This document shows positions 1-60,800 of a DNA stretch of 64,000 bases, one piece after another. Location: contig OX442420.1 in the NCBI GenBank assembly GCA_949361645.1, positions 9,812,735 to 9,876,734 of the forward strand, in the 5' to 3' direction. A model generated the notes under the pieces. That model saw nothing but the letters and a program-made list of their open reading frames with translations, ran no database searches and was not told where the DNA came from. The DNA is from Spongilla lacustris. Lineage: Eukaryota; Porifera; Demospongiae; Spongillida; Spongillidae. A program made the translations under genes and the position numbers. Numbering within the stretch: position 1 is the stretch's first letter; every line of letters begins with the position of its first letter.

Positions 1-277
1 TCAAGTTAATTTTTATAATGAATACTACAGTGTAGGTTATTGAGTGTTAGTGATGGTTATTACATGATGGCATAAATCACACTGAAATGTACAAAATTTG
101 TTGCTGTAATTAGTTCAGTTGCCTGTTACACTTTACATGTACATGGGTGTACACGTAGAAGTGGGGCAAGAGGTGTATTGTGTTCTATATCATAATGACA
201 CATGTAAATCTTTACTATCTTGATACAATGAATGATGGAGTTACAATGATCAATGATGAATAATTATGATCGCTCAC

Positions 278-46684
<46,407 letters not shown>

Positions 46685-47705
46685 CCCAAATAAATCCTAA
46701 TAACTAGCTCTGAGTCTGAAGGACAAAACAGCATTGTTGCAGCAAGTTATGAAGGAGCTCGGGTACTGAATGAGTGAGTAGTCTCGTTCCCAGATGCGTA
46801 AAAGAACGAAAGACGAGAGCCCCCCTCCCGCGCGTAGAGCGAAGAATTATAGTAGTTGGTTTGTGAAGCCCATATCATGCTTAGTTAATAAAATACTTAC
46901 ATGTATAGTAATGATAGCAGCTATGACCAGGATACGCCATGCACTGCGGGCACTGGATGCAGGATCAAACGTCTGTTTTCTCAGACATCAGATCAATGAT
47001 GCATACTCCGCTTTCAGAGCTAGCCATTTGTGCTAACCGTTAGCCTTTGTTGAGTACTGTAAGCCCGTTAGCTCTAGGGTACTAAATGTTAGCCATATAT
47101 TTTGCTAAACGGTCCCCCCCCCCCCCCCCCCCCAGGTAGGGCGCAATTCCGCGCAAAGCTTGTTAGTCATATTACGGCCCAAAATTAGCCTTTTAATAAT
47201 GCTGTGTTAGTCTATTGTGTCCTTGACATCTCTGGGCCGTCCGCTCATTTTAAAAATAGACTTGCAAAGAGCTAATTAACTCCTCCTCTGCTGACCTTGT
47301 TTATTTCCGTAACAGAGGGCTGGACACGAGATCAGGTATATCCCCGGGCATAGATATAGGTAAGGTTGTTTATCTCGGTGCGGCCGAGTTGGTTGTCTTG
47401 ACAACGCGAAGGGCGCGCCACGCCCAACTATAGTCTGCTCTCTTGCTTTTCGTATACCTCCGTACTCAGTACTCTCGTATTTTTGGCCTTTTGCGAGGGG
47501 GACCCGCTTTCGTATTGGGCTAAACGCGTCTAGCAGTCCTATTACTCCCCGCCAGACTTGAGACTTCCTGGTTTAATCCAGGCGTGTCTAAGAATCAACA
47601 CAGTAGAGAAATGGAGCCTAGCCCCTTTTTTGGCCCCGCCCATCATTTGCTTCTGTTATTGTATCGGACACCTGTCACGTGAGAAACGCACGTGGGAATT
47701 GAATA
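46685..47705. promoter_or_regulatory. Head-to-head intergenic region, probable bidirectional promoter
   Basis: About 1.0 kb separates the divergent start codons of the Death/FN3 gene (46684, minus) and SDAD1 (47706, plus). The SDAD1-proximal half is richer in CpG than the surrounding AT-rich introns (for example GGGCGCGCCACGCCC near 47,410). A poly-C run sits at about 47,114-47,133. I see no convincing TATA box for either gene. A shared promoter is inferred from geometry only. Confidence 0.4.
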
Positions 47706-47792
47706 ATGGCAAGAAATAGAAATCTGCTCCCAAGCAATCTCCCTCAGCTTCAGAATCTGATCAAACGCGATCCAGCTGCTTACAGGGATGAG
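47706..47792 (+). CDS. SDAD1: SDAD1 exon 1
   Basis: 29 codons, [16 protein letters not shown] through DPAAYRDE, donor GTAAGC, ends in phase 0. Favourable start context (A at -3, G at +4). Confidence 0.92.
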
Positions 47793-48795
47793 GTAAGCGG
47801 GCGGGGTAGCAGATTAAATTGTGACTCTACTGACCACAGCTCGTTGTGGTAAGAATTACGTGCATCACATCATTCTATAGCGATTTATGCTTTTATAGTT
47901 TAGTAAGCAGGTATGTGTTAGAATATTAGTAACCAGGTATGTGCTTCAGTTGATGCTATGTTGTGTAACGCTGTCAATGGGCTATTCCAGTATGGGGGAC
48001 ATATGTTCACTTAGGAGGGGGGGGAGGGGGCACATGATCACTATGGAGGGGGAGGAGGGGGCACATGATCACTATGGAGGGGGAGGAGGAGGCACATGAT
48101 CACTATGGAGGGGGAGGAGGGGGCACATGATCACTGTGGAGGGGGAGGAGGGGGCACATGATCACTGTGGAGGGGGAGGAGGGGGCACATGATCACTGTG
48201 GAGGGGGAGGAGGGGGCACATGATCACTGGAGGGGGAGGAGGGGGCACATGATCACTATGGAGGGGAGGAGGGGGCACATGTTCACTTAGGAGGGGGAGG
48301 AGGGGGCACATGATCACTATGGAGGGGGAGGAGGGGGCACATGATCACTATGGAGGGGGAGGAGGGGGCACATGATCACTATGGAGGGGGAGGAGGGGCA
48401 CATGATCACTATGGAGGGGGAGGAGGGGGTACATGATCACTATGGAGAGGGAGGAGGGGGCACATGATCACTATGGAGGGGGAAGAGGGGCACATTATCA
48501 CTATTCAACACTACTGTTGGACCTTACCTATCAGTGGATGTCCCACGCCTCCACAGTCTGTGCACCAATGTGGGCATTAGGAGGCACAGTCATTTGTCCC
48601 CTCGGAAGCAGAGGTGGAAATAATGATTGTACAAATCTCTGAGCATTGTCAGCTCTGGGCACACACAGGCATATAGGGTAGGTCAACCATTGTCAGCTCT
48701 GGGCACACACAGGCATATAGGGTAGGTCAACCATTGTCAGCTCTGGGCACACACAGGTATATAGGGTAGGTCAACCATCTATATATATAACGGTG

Positions 48796-48886
<91 letters not shown>

Positions 48887-51800
48887 GAAGCACGTTTTTT
48901 GAAGCACGTTTTTTGGGTTCGAATCCTGGTGAGGTCGATTTTTCTTTTCGCTCTTTTTTCTTACCAAGGAGTGCAATTCTATTGGAAGATGTTGTTATGA
49001 ACCTATCGTAGTTTTATTTATTTTTTGTGTGTTAATTAGCTTGCCTGGCAGTCAATAGTACGGGTAATTAAAAGCAGCTGTTACTACAATAGGCGCGCAA
49101 TGATTACTTATACAGCTGCTACGCATTGCAATTAGACAGTAACGTTTAGCGGTTTGGAAAATACAAATGGGCCCTGAAGAGAGAGTGCACCTGCATCAAA
49201 CTAATTGCAATTAGACAGTAACGTTTAGCGGTTTGGAAAATACAAATGGGCCCTGAAGAGAGAGTGCACCTGCATCAAACTAATTGCAATTAGACATTAA
49301 CGTTGAGCGGTTTGGAAAATACAAATGTGCCCTGAAGAGAGAGTGCGCCTGCATCAAACGGGACAGGGTCGATGACTACATGTATAAGTATAATACGATT
49401 AAGAACCCGCGGCTGACAGCTAGGCCAATTACATAACCAGGTAAACTGATACCATGCGCGGGAATGGCACAGCTGTATATACGATACGCTGTTCGGCTAC
49501 GCACATATAATGCCCAACTAACAACGTGCATGCAGTACCTTATGTACTGTATAGTTGTATTGGACCTTCTCTACACTATTAATTACTACTGTCTTTCTGC
49601 TCCAGAGGGAGATAATTTGTACAGGCATGTAGATTCTTTTACGTAGTGAACAATTATATATACTGCAAGCAAATCTGCAACAAGCAAACTAGTTTTCTTA
49701 TATTTCCTAACACCACCAAATATACAGTACATGCCTTCTGCATGCCATAGGGTATGTAGCTAAAGTGACACCACTTACCATGTAGCTGGAGTGGTGGGCA
49801 TCAATTAGCTGCATTATGTGTGGAGAGCATGTGGTAGCCATGGTGATGCCAAATGGTTTTCAAGCTGTTAGTCTAATCCTTCCCCATGGGCCATCCATAG
49901 TCTTCAATATAAGGTTATCCACTACAGCAGTCTGTACTATCCACTTACCACAGCATATGACACATACATGTATATATCGTATGTGTATCATTCATGTATG
50001 TGTCATGAATATATGTATGTATTATACATGTATCGAACATGTGTCGTTCATGTATCTACTTCACCTTCTCCATCTCCAACACCTTGACTGCACCCATGTC
50101 CAATTTGTAGCGTACAGATAACTAACTCTATATGCACTGACTACAAGCCCTTGGAATGTTTTGATCAGGGGATGGTCACATGATGCTCACATGATGTTTT
50201 CCTTTGCACCAGTTCCTGCTCCAGCACCAGCACTACAAGGCCTTGCTCCAGCTGTTCCTGCTCAACCCGAGCCAGGAGTCTGAGAAACTGGAAGAGCTGG
50301 TCATGTTCATCAGCCAGGTAAGGGATGGGGAGGAGGAAGGGGATGGTTGGTCAAGTAAGCACTAAGGCAAGGTACATATTTTATCTATCTGCACAGCCCT
50401 AGTGTGTTCTCTCACTGGTCACTCTAGATACTAGTTTAGTTGCCACACCACCGCCACAAAATTGCTCACTGCTGTGCACCCAAGGGATTAACTTAAACAC
50501 TAGTATGCCGAGGGTTTAACTTCACATCTGCTGTGCGCCAAGGGGTTAAATTCATCCACCCAAGGTGCTACCTTTTATTGCCAAAGGGCTTCACTTCATC
50601 ACTACTGTGCACCCAAGGGGTTAACTTTATCACCCGAGGGGTTAACTTCATTATTTGTTACTGCCCAGGTGATCCACTGCTACCCTGAGGAGAAGGCCAC
50701 CTACCCTGAGGAACTCCAGGTGTTGCTCCGTAACCATGGTACCATACTGGACCCAGGCGTGCGAATGGTGAGTCTTACCGGGAAGCTGGCGGGCTCTTAC
50801 CTAGTCACTGTGTACATGTTGCATTCTTTATTGTGTACTTATACACACGCACACCTGCACACACACAGACTCTCTGCAAGGGACTGATCCTGATGCGTAA
50901 CAAAGACATCCTTTCTCCCCACACGTATGTGACCTCTTGGTCTCTGCATGGCCCTGGCATGTTAACCTCTCCTGCACCTTGACCTCTGCATGGCCCTGGC
51001 ATATTAACCTCTCCTGCACCTTGACCTCTGCATGACCCTGGCATATTAACCTCTCCTGCACCATGACCTCTGCATGACCCTGGCATGTTAACCTCTCCTG
51101 CACCTTGACCTCTGCATGACATGACCCTGGCATGTTAACCTCTGTATCTTATGGAAATCAATTACTAACTTATGACGCTCATTTTAACACTTTTCCATCA
51201 AATATTGCCTGCACTAGACAGTTCAGTATCTGATCCCACGTGTCATGATTTAGTGGGTAGTGTTTTTCAAGTAAAGTTTTTGGCAGTCAACCAATTTAAT
51301 TGCTGTTGGTTTTAGGTGTGATTGCAATTTAAGTGTCCTGATGTACTCTTGTGCACACACCATCACATGCACACACCACATACACACACAACATCACATG
51401 CACACACCATCACATGCACACACCATCACATGCACACACCATCACATGCACACACACCATCACATGCTCACACATCAGATTGCTGCCTTTGTTTTTTGAG
51501 CTTTTTCGTTGTTCTGATAAACTTCTTCGATCAGTAAGTTTGAAACTGTTATACTGTAAATGGTTATAAATGGTTATACCCTACATAAATGGTTATACTC
51601 TACATAAATGGTTATACCCTACATAAATGGTTATACTATACATAAATGGTTATACTATACATAAATGGTTATACCCTGCTATCAGATTCCTCATCTCTAA
51701 GGTCCATTAGAGGTCCTTATGTCATCTGTCTTCTTAGGCCTGTCGAAGCAATTCCACCGGAAGTTTGGCACTTTCTACCATTGTATTCTATTTATAGACA

Positions 51801-54800
51801 AAACACTGCAAAGCTAACCAACAATTAAAAGGGAGACCGTCAATTTTTGTTGTGAAAGGCAGGTGAAATGGAATTTTAGGTGGAAATTTTTCTGTATGTT
51901 TGGTCAGCATTTTGCGGAATTCTGTGTGGTATTTTATATTTCGCCAGTCAGCACGTAATGAAAAAGATGGGGTAATGTGATATAGGTTTTACAGCACTGT
52001 GTATTGCAAAGCTTGTATCAATAACTGTCCTGTAGCACCCCTCTCACTGGAATCCTGGATATGCCACTGGCCATCTGTTTATAATAATCCTTTCTCGTAG
52101 AGAATCTTCCCAATCTTTAATTGCCAGATGTGTTACCCATTACAAGCAAGTTACAATTAATTTTTAGCAAACCCATATGAGTAGAAAAAACTCATTGAAA
52201 ATTGGAGGGTGGGGATTATGGGGGAGGGTTGTGACTCCTATGTTATTCCTTATAGTGTTGTCATGGTAACCTTATTTCTTAGACACTGTACAGCCATATT
52301 GTGTCAGACATAAAACGTTTGAACCACAGACATAGGAACAACAGTGTTAACACAGTAAGTTATGGTGGTGGGAGGGGAGATGGGAGGGGGTAGAGGGGAG
52401 GTGGGAGGGGTAGAGGGATGATGGGAGGGGTAGAGGGGAGGTGGGAGGGGTAGAGGGGAGGTAGGGAGTTGGCAGAAGGGCTGTGCAGAGGAATTGAAGG
52501 AGTGGTTTTAATTGTTTGTGTGGTTGTCTCCTCCCCAGACCCTGCAGAACTTTATGTACACCATGCTTCAGGACAGTAACAAGATGGCGGCCAAGATGTC
52601 CCTGGATGTGATCATGGAGCTGTACAGAAAGAACATTTGGTGGGTGGGACATTTGACGTAACAAAACTATAATTAGTCACAATATGTGTGTGTGTGTGTG
52701 TGTGTGGATGTGGGTGTGTGGGTGGGGGGTGGGTGATATGTTGCACTATCTTAGTAGGACATACACTGTATAGTAATGTATAATAGGACATAGGAATGAT
52801 TACTTTGACATGATTATAAAAATCCCCCAAATCACGATTCTTGAATATCAATAAAGTTGGCATTCAATTAAATGTGTCTTGCGCACTCAAGACATAACCA
52901 GACGTTATGGAGGTCATGTGCACAAGTGATCAATATTGTCTGTTTTGTATTGTGCTTAAATCATGATTACAATGTTAAACATACTTAATACAAGTATTAC
53001 TGATGCTGCTATCTCGTAGAACATTGTACAGCTTTGCAACTTTGTTTGACATTGTAAAACAATTATTGGAACTCTACGTATTTGGACGTGTGTACATGCT
53101 AACTGGTAGTGTTGGACATGTGTACATGTTAACTGGCAATGTTGGACGTGTGTACATGTTAACTGGTAGTGTTGGACATGTGTACATGTTAACTGGTAGT
53201 GTTGGACATGTGTACATGCTAACTGGTAGTGTTGGACATGTGTACATGCTAACTGGTAGTGTTGGACATGTGTACATGTTAACTGGTAGTGTTGGACATG
53301 TGTACATGTTAACTGGTAATGTTATATTTATAGTATATGTAATGCTATTCTCAATATTGTCTGTAGATTTCCTGGTGGTTACATAATTTTAAAGAATTAC
53401 AATATCAAAAGGTTTAATGTACCACCTCATAAAGGGGATGGAAGGCTATGAAGCAGTACTAATGGTTAATAAGGGTTTCCTGCACATATACTTGTTAGTT
53501 AGTGGGTGACCAATGAACCCCTATATCTGCATCACCCACCTCATTAAGTTGGTTCCAGTTGTGATAACATTTGATTACTTAGAAGTAGGAAGAAACTAAA
53601 AACCTTCAAGGGTGGGGCCTCTATTTAATTCAATAAGATGAATGTCTGGACCTGTAACTAAGGCTACCTGTAGCTAAGGGGAACTGTAACTAAGGGAGGT
53701 GTGGTCCTAGAACCAATTGTGTATAGTGATAGGTCCAAATTTTAGAGGGGGTGGGGCATATGAATACTGAAGAAGCAAGGTCCTCAAGACTTGGGCCCAG
53801 AAGCCAACATAAGTGAGCTTTTGGTGTGGATGTGAATGAGGGTGCATGTATCCCCCACCCCCAATCTTCTACTGGGTACCTGGGGAGGTGTGCTTCTACA
53901 CATAAGGGTGCAATCATAGAACTGTGTGTGCAAGTAAATAAAAACATTCTCTATGAGAAAGCTGGTAGGTTTGGAGGCAATAGTGGTGTACAAAGCAGGG
54001 AAACAAGGGTCTGATGAAAAGGAGAAACGAAGTATTTAGCACATGAACAAAGTAATGCAAAATGTGTGCTAACCATAGGAGACTATTTCATTTTCCCTTA
54101 TTATTAGACCTTTGTTTCCCAGCCTATGCATGAATCTTAAAACAGGTGTGGAGAGTGGATTATTAATAGTTACACAGTGCTTAAGTAAACAAATCAGAAG
54201 ACAAGAAGCTAGCCTGTGTAAAAGAAATGCCAGCTCAGGACTGTCATGTTTCTTGCCAGAGACATCCATAAGTATATAACTGCACAGTGGAATCACAACG
54301 ATATACAAGTTACAGTGCGGCCTACAAAACCTAACTATCAGAACTGCAGTACAGGAGCCACAGAAAGCACACAAAAGAACACCTAACTGTACATGTACAG
54401 AATGTTCCAGAATGTGTGCCTATCATGTGTACAATCAACCAGCCTCTTAACAGCAAAGACCCACAACTGTTTAAGGTCCGCATACACCAGGCGACTTAGT
54501 TTACTGATGGTTTGCGGAACATTTGTCCATATTCATTTGAGTTGCATGGGACAAGTCGGCAGGAAGTCACCCCCTGTATGCCGATCTTGACCCACAACTG
54601 TTGACTTGTTAAGTTATTCATTACACCTTCTTCCCAGCTAGGCTGAAGTATTTGTATTTTGCCCTTACCTGGGAGACCTCAAGACAAGGAATGTGTTAAC
54701 TAATTGCATTTCTTAGCCTGTGGTAGTGAATATGGCATTTGTAGTAATTGTGCTTGTGAAGAAAGGACCTACATGTATCAATGGTGTACATTCTGACCTT

Positions 54801-57800
54801 TACTCCAGACATGCTTACATGATCACACACTGTTATTTTTGAGTGAAGCCATGCATTAATAATATGACATCTGATGATATCAAATCTCTGACCTCTTGCT
54901 AATAACTTCAGTACTGCCCACACCACACACAGAGTAGTTACATAAGAGCACAGCACACATGTACAACATACCTTTGGATAACTTTATTGTACTCCAGGGT
55001 ACATTTAGCCTCCCCATATCACACCTTTCACTTCAAAACCAAGCAGATTTGTGACATCACCATGGCTGGTAGTGCTGGACTGCTTGTTTTTGACTTCTTG
55101 TTGGATGATGACAAAACACTAAGTGATCTGATCATCTGGTGTCTCATTAGAAGCAGGTCGCGTTTTTAATGACTTCATAATCATGGTCAAATCCTATATG
55201 AGTTACTACCATAACTCAATGTTAGTGTACATGTGTGTATGTAAGGGTGTAAGGAAGTATTCACAAATAATGCAGGTTGGGGGAGGAGTCATGATGATAT
55301 GACATTGTGGGGTAGTGGATGGTATTCAGTTTGTGTGATGAGGTAATATTCTCCATCACAGGAATGATGCTAAGACTGTGAATGTCATTAGTACAGCCTG
55401 TTTCTCACCTATCTCAAAGGTAAGTGTATTTGTATTTGACCCCTTCATTGAGTGCCCCTACCATTGCTTCCCCTTCATTGAGTGTCCCTACCATTGCTTC
55501 CCCTTCATTGAGTGTCCCTACCATTGCTTCCCCTTCATTGAGTGTCCCTACCATTGCTTCCCTTCATTGAGTGTCCCTACCATTGCTTCCCCTTCATTGA
55601 GTGTCCCTACCATTGCTTCCCCTTCATTGAGTGTCCCTACCATTGCTTCCCCTTCATTGAGTGTCCCTACCATTGCTTCCCCTTCATTGAGTGTCCCTAC
55701 CATTGCTTCCCCTTCATTGAGTGTCCCTACCATTGCTTCCCCTTCATTGAGTGTCCCTACCATTGCTTCCCTCCATTGAGTGTCCCTACCATTGCTTACC
55801 CTTCATCCCTACCATTGCTTCCCCTTCATTAAGTTTCCCTACCATTGCTTCCCCTTCATTGAGTGTCCCTACCATTGCTTCCCCTTCATTGAGTGTCCCT
55901 ACCATTGCTTCCCCTTCATTGAGTGTCCCTACCATTGCTTCCCCTTCATTGAGTGTCCCTACCATTGCTTACCCTTCATCCCTACCATTGCTTCCCCTTC
56001 ATTAAGTTTCCCTACCATTGCTTCCCCTTCATTGAGTGTCCCTACCATTGCTTCCCCTTCATTGAGTGTCCCTACCATTGCTTCCCCTTCATTGAGTGTC
56101 CCTACCATTGCTTCCCCTTCATTGAGTGTCCCTACCATTGCTTCCCCTTCATTGAGTGTCCCTACCATTGCTTCACCTTCATTGAGTGTCCCTACCATTG
56201 CTTCCCTTCATTGAGTGTCCCTACCATTGCTTCCCCTTCATTGAGTGTCCCTACCATTGCTTCCCTTCATTGAGTGTCCCTACCATTGCTTTCCCTTCAT
56301 TGAGTGTCCCTACCATTGCTTCCCCTTCTTTGAGTGTCCCTACCATTGCTTCCCCTTCATTGAGTGTCCCTACCATTGCTTCCCTTCATTGAGTGTCCCT
56401 ACCATTGCTTCACCTTCATTGAGTGTCCCTACCATTGCTTCCCCTTCATTCAGTGTCCCTACCATTGCTTCCCCTTCATTGAGTGTCCCTACCATTGCTT
56501 CCCCTTCATTGAGTGTCCCTACCATTGCTTCCCCTCCATTGAGTGTCCCTACCATTGCTTCCCCTTCATTGAGTGTCCCTACCATTGCTTACCCTTCATC
56601 CCTACCATTGCTTCCCCTTCATTGAGTGTCCCTACCATTGCTTCCCTCCATTGAGTGTCCCTACCATTGCTTCCCCTTCATTGAGTGTCCCTACCATTGC
56701 TTCCCCTTCATTGAGTGTCCCTACCATTGCTTCCCTTCATTGAGTGTCCCTACCATTGCTTCCCCTTCATTGAGTGTCCCTACCATTGCTTCCCCTTCAT
56801 TGAGTGTCCCTACCATTGCTTCCCCTTCATTGAGTGTCCACCATTGCTTCTCCTTCATTGAGTGTCCCTACCATTGCTTCCCTTCATTGAGTGTCCCTAC
56901 CATTGCTTCCCCTTCATTGAGTGTCCCTACCATTGCTTCCCCTTCATTGAGTGTCCCTACCATTGCTTCCCCTTCATTGAGTGTCCCTACCATTGCTTCC
57001 CCTTCATTGAGTGTCCCTACCATTGCTTCCCCTTCATTGAGTGTCCCTACCATTGCTTCCCCTTCATTGAGTGTCCCTACCATTGCTTCCCCTTCATTGA
57101 GTGTCCCTACCATTGCTTCCCTTCATTGAGTGTCCCTACCATTGCTTCCCCTCCATTGAGTGTCCCTACCATTGCTTCCCCTTCATTGAGTGTCCCTACC
57201 ATTGCTTCCCCTTCATTGAGTGTCCCTACCATTGCTTCCCCTCCATTGAGTGTCCCTACCATTGCTTCCCCTTCATTGAGTGTCCACCATTGCTTCCTCT
57301 TCATTGAGTGTCCCTACCATTGCTTCCCCTTCATAGTGTCCCTACCATTGCTTCCCCTTCATTGAGTGTCCCTACCATTGCTTCCCCTTCATTGAGTGTC
57401 CCTACCATTGCTTCCTCTCCATTGAGTGTCCCTACCATTGCTTCCCCTTCATTGAGTGTCCCTACCATTGCTTCCCCTTCATTGAGTGTCCCTACCATTG
57501 CTTCCCCTTCATTGAGTGTCCCTACCATTGCTTCCCCTTCATTGAGTGTCCCTACCATTGCTTCCCCTTCATTGAGTGTCCCTACCATTGCTTCCCCTTC
57601 ATTGAGTGTCCCTACCATTGCTTCCCTTCATTGAGTGTCCCTACCATTGCTTCCCCTCCATTGAGTGTCCCTACCATTGCTTCCCCTTCATAGTGTCCCT
57701 ACCATTGCTTCCCCTTCATTGAGTGTCCTACCATTGCTTCCCCTTCATTGAGTGTCCCTACCATTGCTTCCCCTTCATTGAGTGTCCCTACCATTGCTTC

Positions 57801-60800
57801 CCCTTCATTGAGTGTCCCTACCATTGCTTCCCTTCATTGAGTGTCCCTACCATTGCTTCCCCTTCATTGAGTGCCCCTACCATTGCTTCCCCTTCATTGA
57901 GTGTCTCTACCATTGCTTCCCCTTCATTGAGTGTCCCTACCATTGCTTCCCCTTCATTGAGTGTCCCTACCATTGCTTCCCCTTCATTGAGTGTCCCTAC
58001 CATTGCTTCCCCTTCATTGAGTGTCCCTACCATTGCTTCCCCTTCATTGAGTGCCCCTACCATTGCTTCCCCTTCATTGAGTGTCTCTACCATTGCTTCC
58101 CCTTCATTGAGTGTCCCTACCATTGCTTCCCCTTCATTGAGTGTCCCTACCATTGCTTCCCCTTCATTGAGTGTCCCTACCATTGCTTCCCCTTCATTGA
58201 GTGTCCCTACCATTGCTTCCCCTTCATAGTGTGTCCCTACCATTGCTTCCTCTCCATTGAGTGTCCCTACCATTGCTTCCCCTTCATTCAGTGTCCCTAC
58301 CATTGCTTCCCCTTCATTGAGTGTCCCTACAGAGCTAGGCTCTCTACATGAGTTCATGTTGGTGGTGTGCCCAATCAAATTTAAAAATACATATCTCCAC
58401 CATAATGATGATGGCGCAAATCACATTTTTAGAGTCAGCATGTGATTTCTGCATCACATCATATGAAAACGATATCATATGACTTGTTTTTGTTTTGGGG
58501 TTAAGGTTAGGTAGAAGGACAAACGTGCTGACATTGTGGTGTCTGTTTTATGTGTGACCTCAAATCTTTTTTACAATCCCACCACTACTTAGGTACACAT
58601 CTCTGGTAGCGTCCATCGGTTATGGAGATTGGTTACTGATCATTTCTGAGGTCAGCTGGGACTAAGGGATATATGGCTGCAGGAATCGGATTTATCACTC
58701 CATATTGCTAAATGTCTGCAGTTTTTGTATGCCAATTTACTATTTCTATGCTATCAGTACTAAACTATTTGCTAAAGTTGTGTAAACTCTTATCATATGG
58801 GTGGATTGTGATCTTGGTGACATCCTCATAACAACGACTTTAATTATTAGTGTACACACTTGAAGAGAAGCTTCAGTCAAATTCCTGCAGCCATATAGCC
58901 CTTAGTCCCAGCTGACCTCAGAAATGATCCCATAACCACTGGATGCCACCAGGGATGTACCCCCAAGTGGTGTGAAAAGGTTTGAGACCTTAACTCCCAA
59001 TTGGTTTGGTCTCCAGGTAACATTAATGTTTGCATGTTTGAGGTGTTACCAAAAACACAAACAAGTCACATGATATTGTTGTTTTCATCTTTGGTGATGC
59101 AGAAATACTAAAAATACTCAAATTTGAACTGGTACTGTTGTGGTTGGATGGTGTGGTTTGTAGGGGAAAGTGATGTTTATGTTGTGGTTGTGGTTTGAAG
59201 ACCTGCTGGGTCATTGTTCAGTTTCTGACCACCTAAAGGGATACATGGTGGGGGATTTTGGTACATGTGTATGTTATGAGGGGTGCACTAATAGGAAGTG
59301 TGAAATACTAATAATCTAGTTCCAATAACATCTCGTCTTTGTTTTCATCTCGCTTTTTGTCATGTATTAAGGTTAAGGCAACTGGTCGTTTTCATAGCTT
59401 GTTTTAGACTAAGCCAAGTCCTAAATGATCTATGTAACCAGTTGCCATAACCTAAATACATGACAAAAACGAGATGGGCAGAAAAAAAAAAAGGGTTGAT
59501 ACTGGAACTACATGTATGGTAGCAGTGTAGTGTTTTAGTATTATTGGATATGAAGTGTGGGTGTGGCTTTGTGAGAACACTTACAACATTAGTTGCAGAC
59601 AGTTTCAGTTGTAGATATGGGTTAGCTGTTGAGTGCTCTACAGGTGTACACACTACACACTTTTGTGACGTCCACACATGCACACACACGTCACCAAGCA
59701 TGCGAGGGCAATCAGATTTCCTTATTAAGTTAGAAGGAAATACAGATTGGGAGAAGTGGGAAGTATGTTGTCATCCCCTTCCGCTTACCTCCTCCCCCCT
59801 CCATTGGGCTTACCTCCTCCCCCTCCATTGGGCTTACCTCCTCCCCCTCCATTGGGCTTACCTCCTCCCCCCTCCATTGGCTTACCTCCTCCCCCTCCAT
59901 TGGGCTTACCTCCTCCCCCTCCATTGGGCTTACCTCCTCCCCCTCCATTGGACTCACCTCCTCCCCCTCCATTGGGCTTACTCCTTCCCCTCCATTCTTC
60001 AGATTGTAGTGGCAGCTGTTGGCTTTTTCCTTCATGATGAAAACTCACCCAATGATGACGATTCATCCAGTGATAGTGATGTGAGTGGTGGGGTGGGGTG
60101 GGTGGCAGTGTGGATGTGGGCGGGCATGGCACGGTTTAGATTGAGGGTGTTGGGGGGTTGTTGACCTGCCTTGTTGTCATGGTAACCTGCTAAAGAATGA
60201 ATTCAACGCCACGAGGACCATGATGGTGTCTAAGCAGACCATGAAGAAGGGGAAGAGGAGAGACAGGAAAGTGGCAAAGGCACTATCACTGCTCGAGGTC
60301 AGTCGTGTTCTAAATAGTGCCCCCTTCCACGTACGTGTCTTTTTCAGAAGCACAAGAAGAAGAGGAAGCGTGGTCTCTGCTCCTCCTTCTCTGCTCTCCA
60401 CCTCATCAACGATCCCCAAGGTGAAGAGATGTTAGGGAGGGGGGAGGGGTCGTCACCATGGTAATGTTAAGTCGTTGTGCATTAATGGGGACAGTAGGGC
60501 AAAAAGACCCATCCATGAAATTGATTGAACTTTTTAAAAATAAATTTTTAAATTAAAGAAACTCTTACTGCACCGAGTGCTAATATGGGGTATAAGCCTA
60601 TGGTGGGCTGCAATTAGAGGCTCAACCCCCTCGACTTTTCCCTTCCACGCTGTATATGGCTACTCCCTCTTCCCCATGCCCTTCCATTATGAATGTCCAC
60701 TGCAGAGCAGGTGTTGATCGGGGATTTACCACTCCCACCCCTTGGTTTGCCCCTAAATGTAATTTGGCTAACCCACCCCCTGGTTTACACATGCCATGTC

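Noticed and set aside
46794..47036. 80-codon plus-strand frame between the two genes
   Set aside because: No domain, lies in the shared promoter interval, and no similarity recognised.
48886..48960. A tRNA gene
   Set aside because: Only the B-box matches; no A-box, anticodon arm or acceptor stem.
55378..58378. Many plus and minus frames in the 30-bp repeat ([20 protein letters not shown])
   Set aside because: The array lies inside SDAD1 intron 8 and its frames are interrupted by indels.
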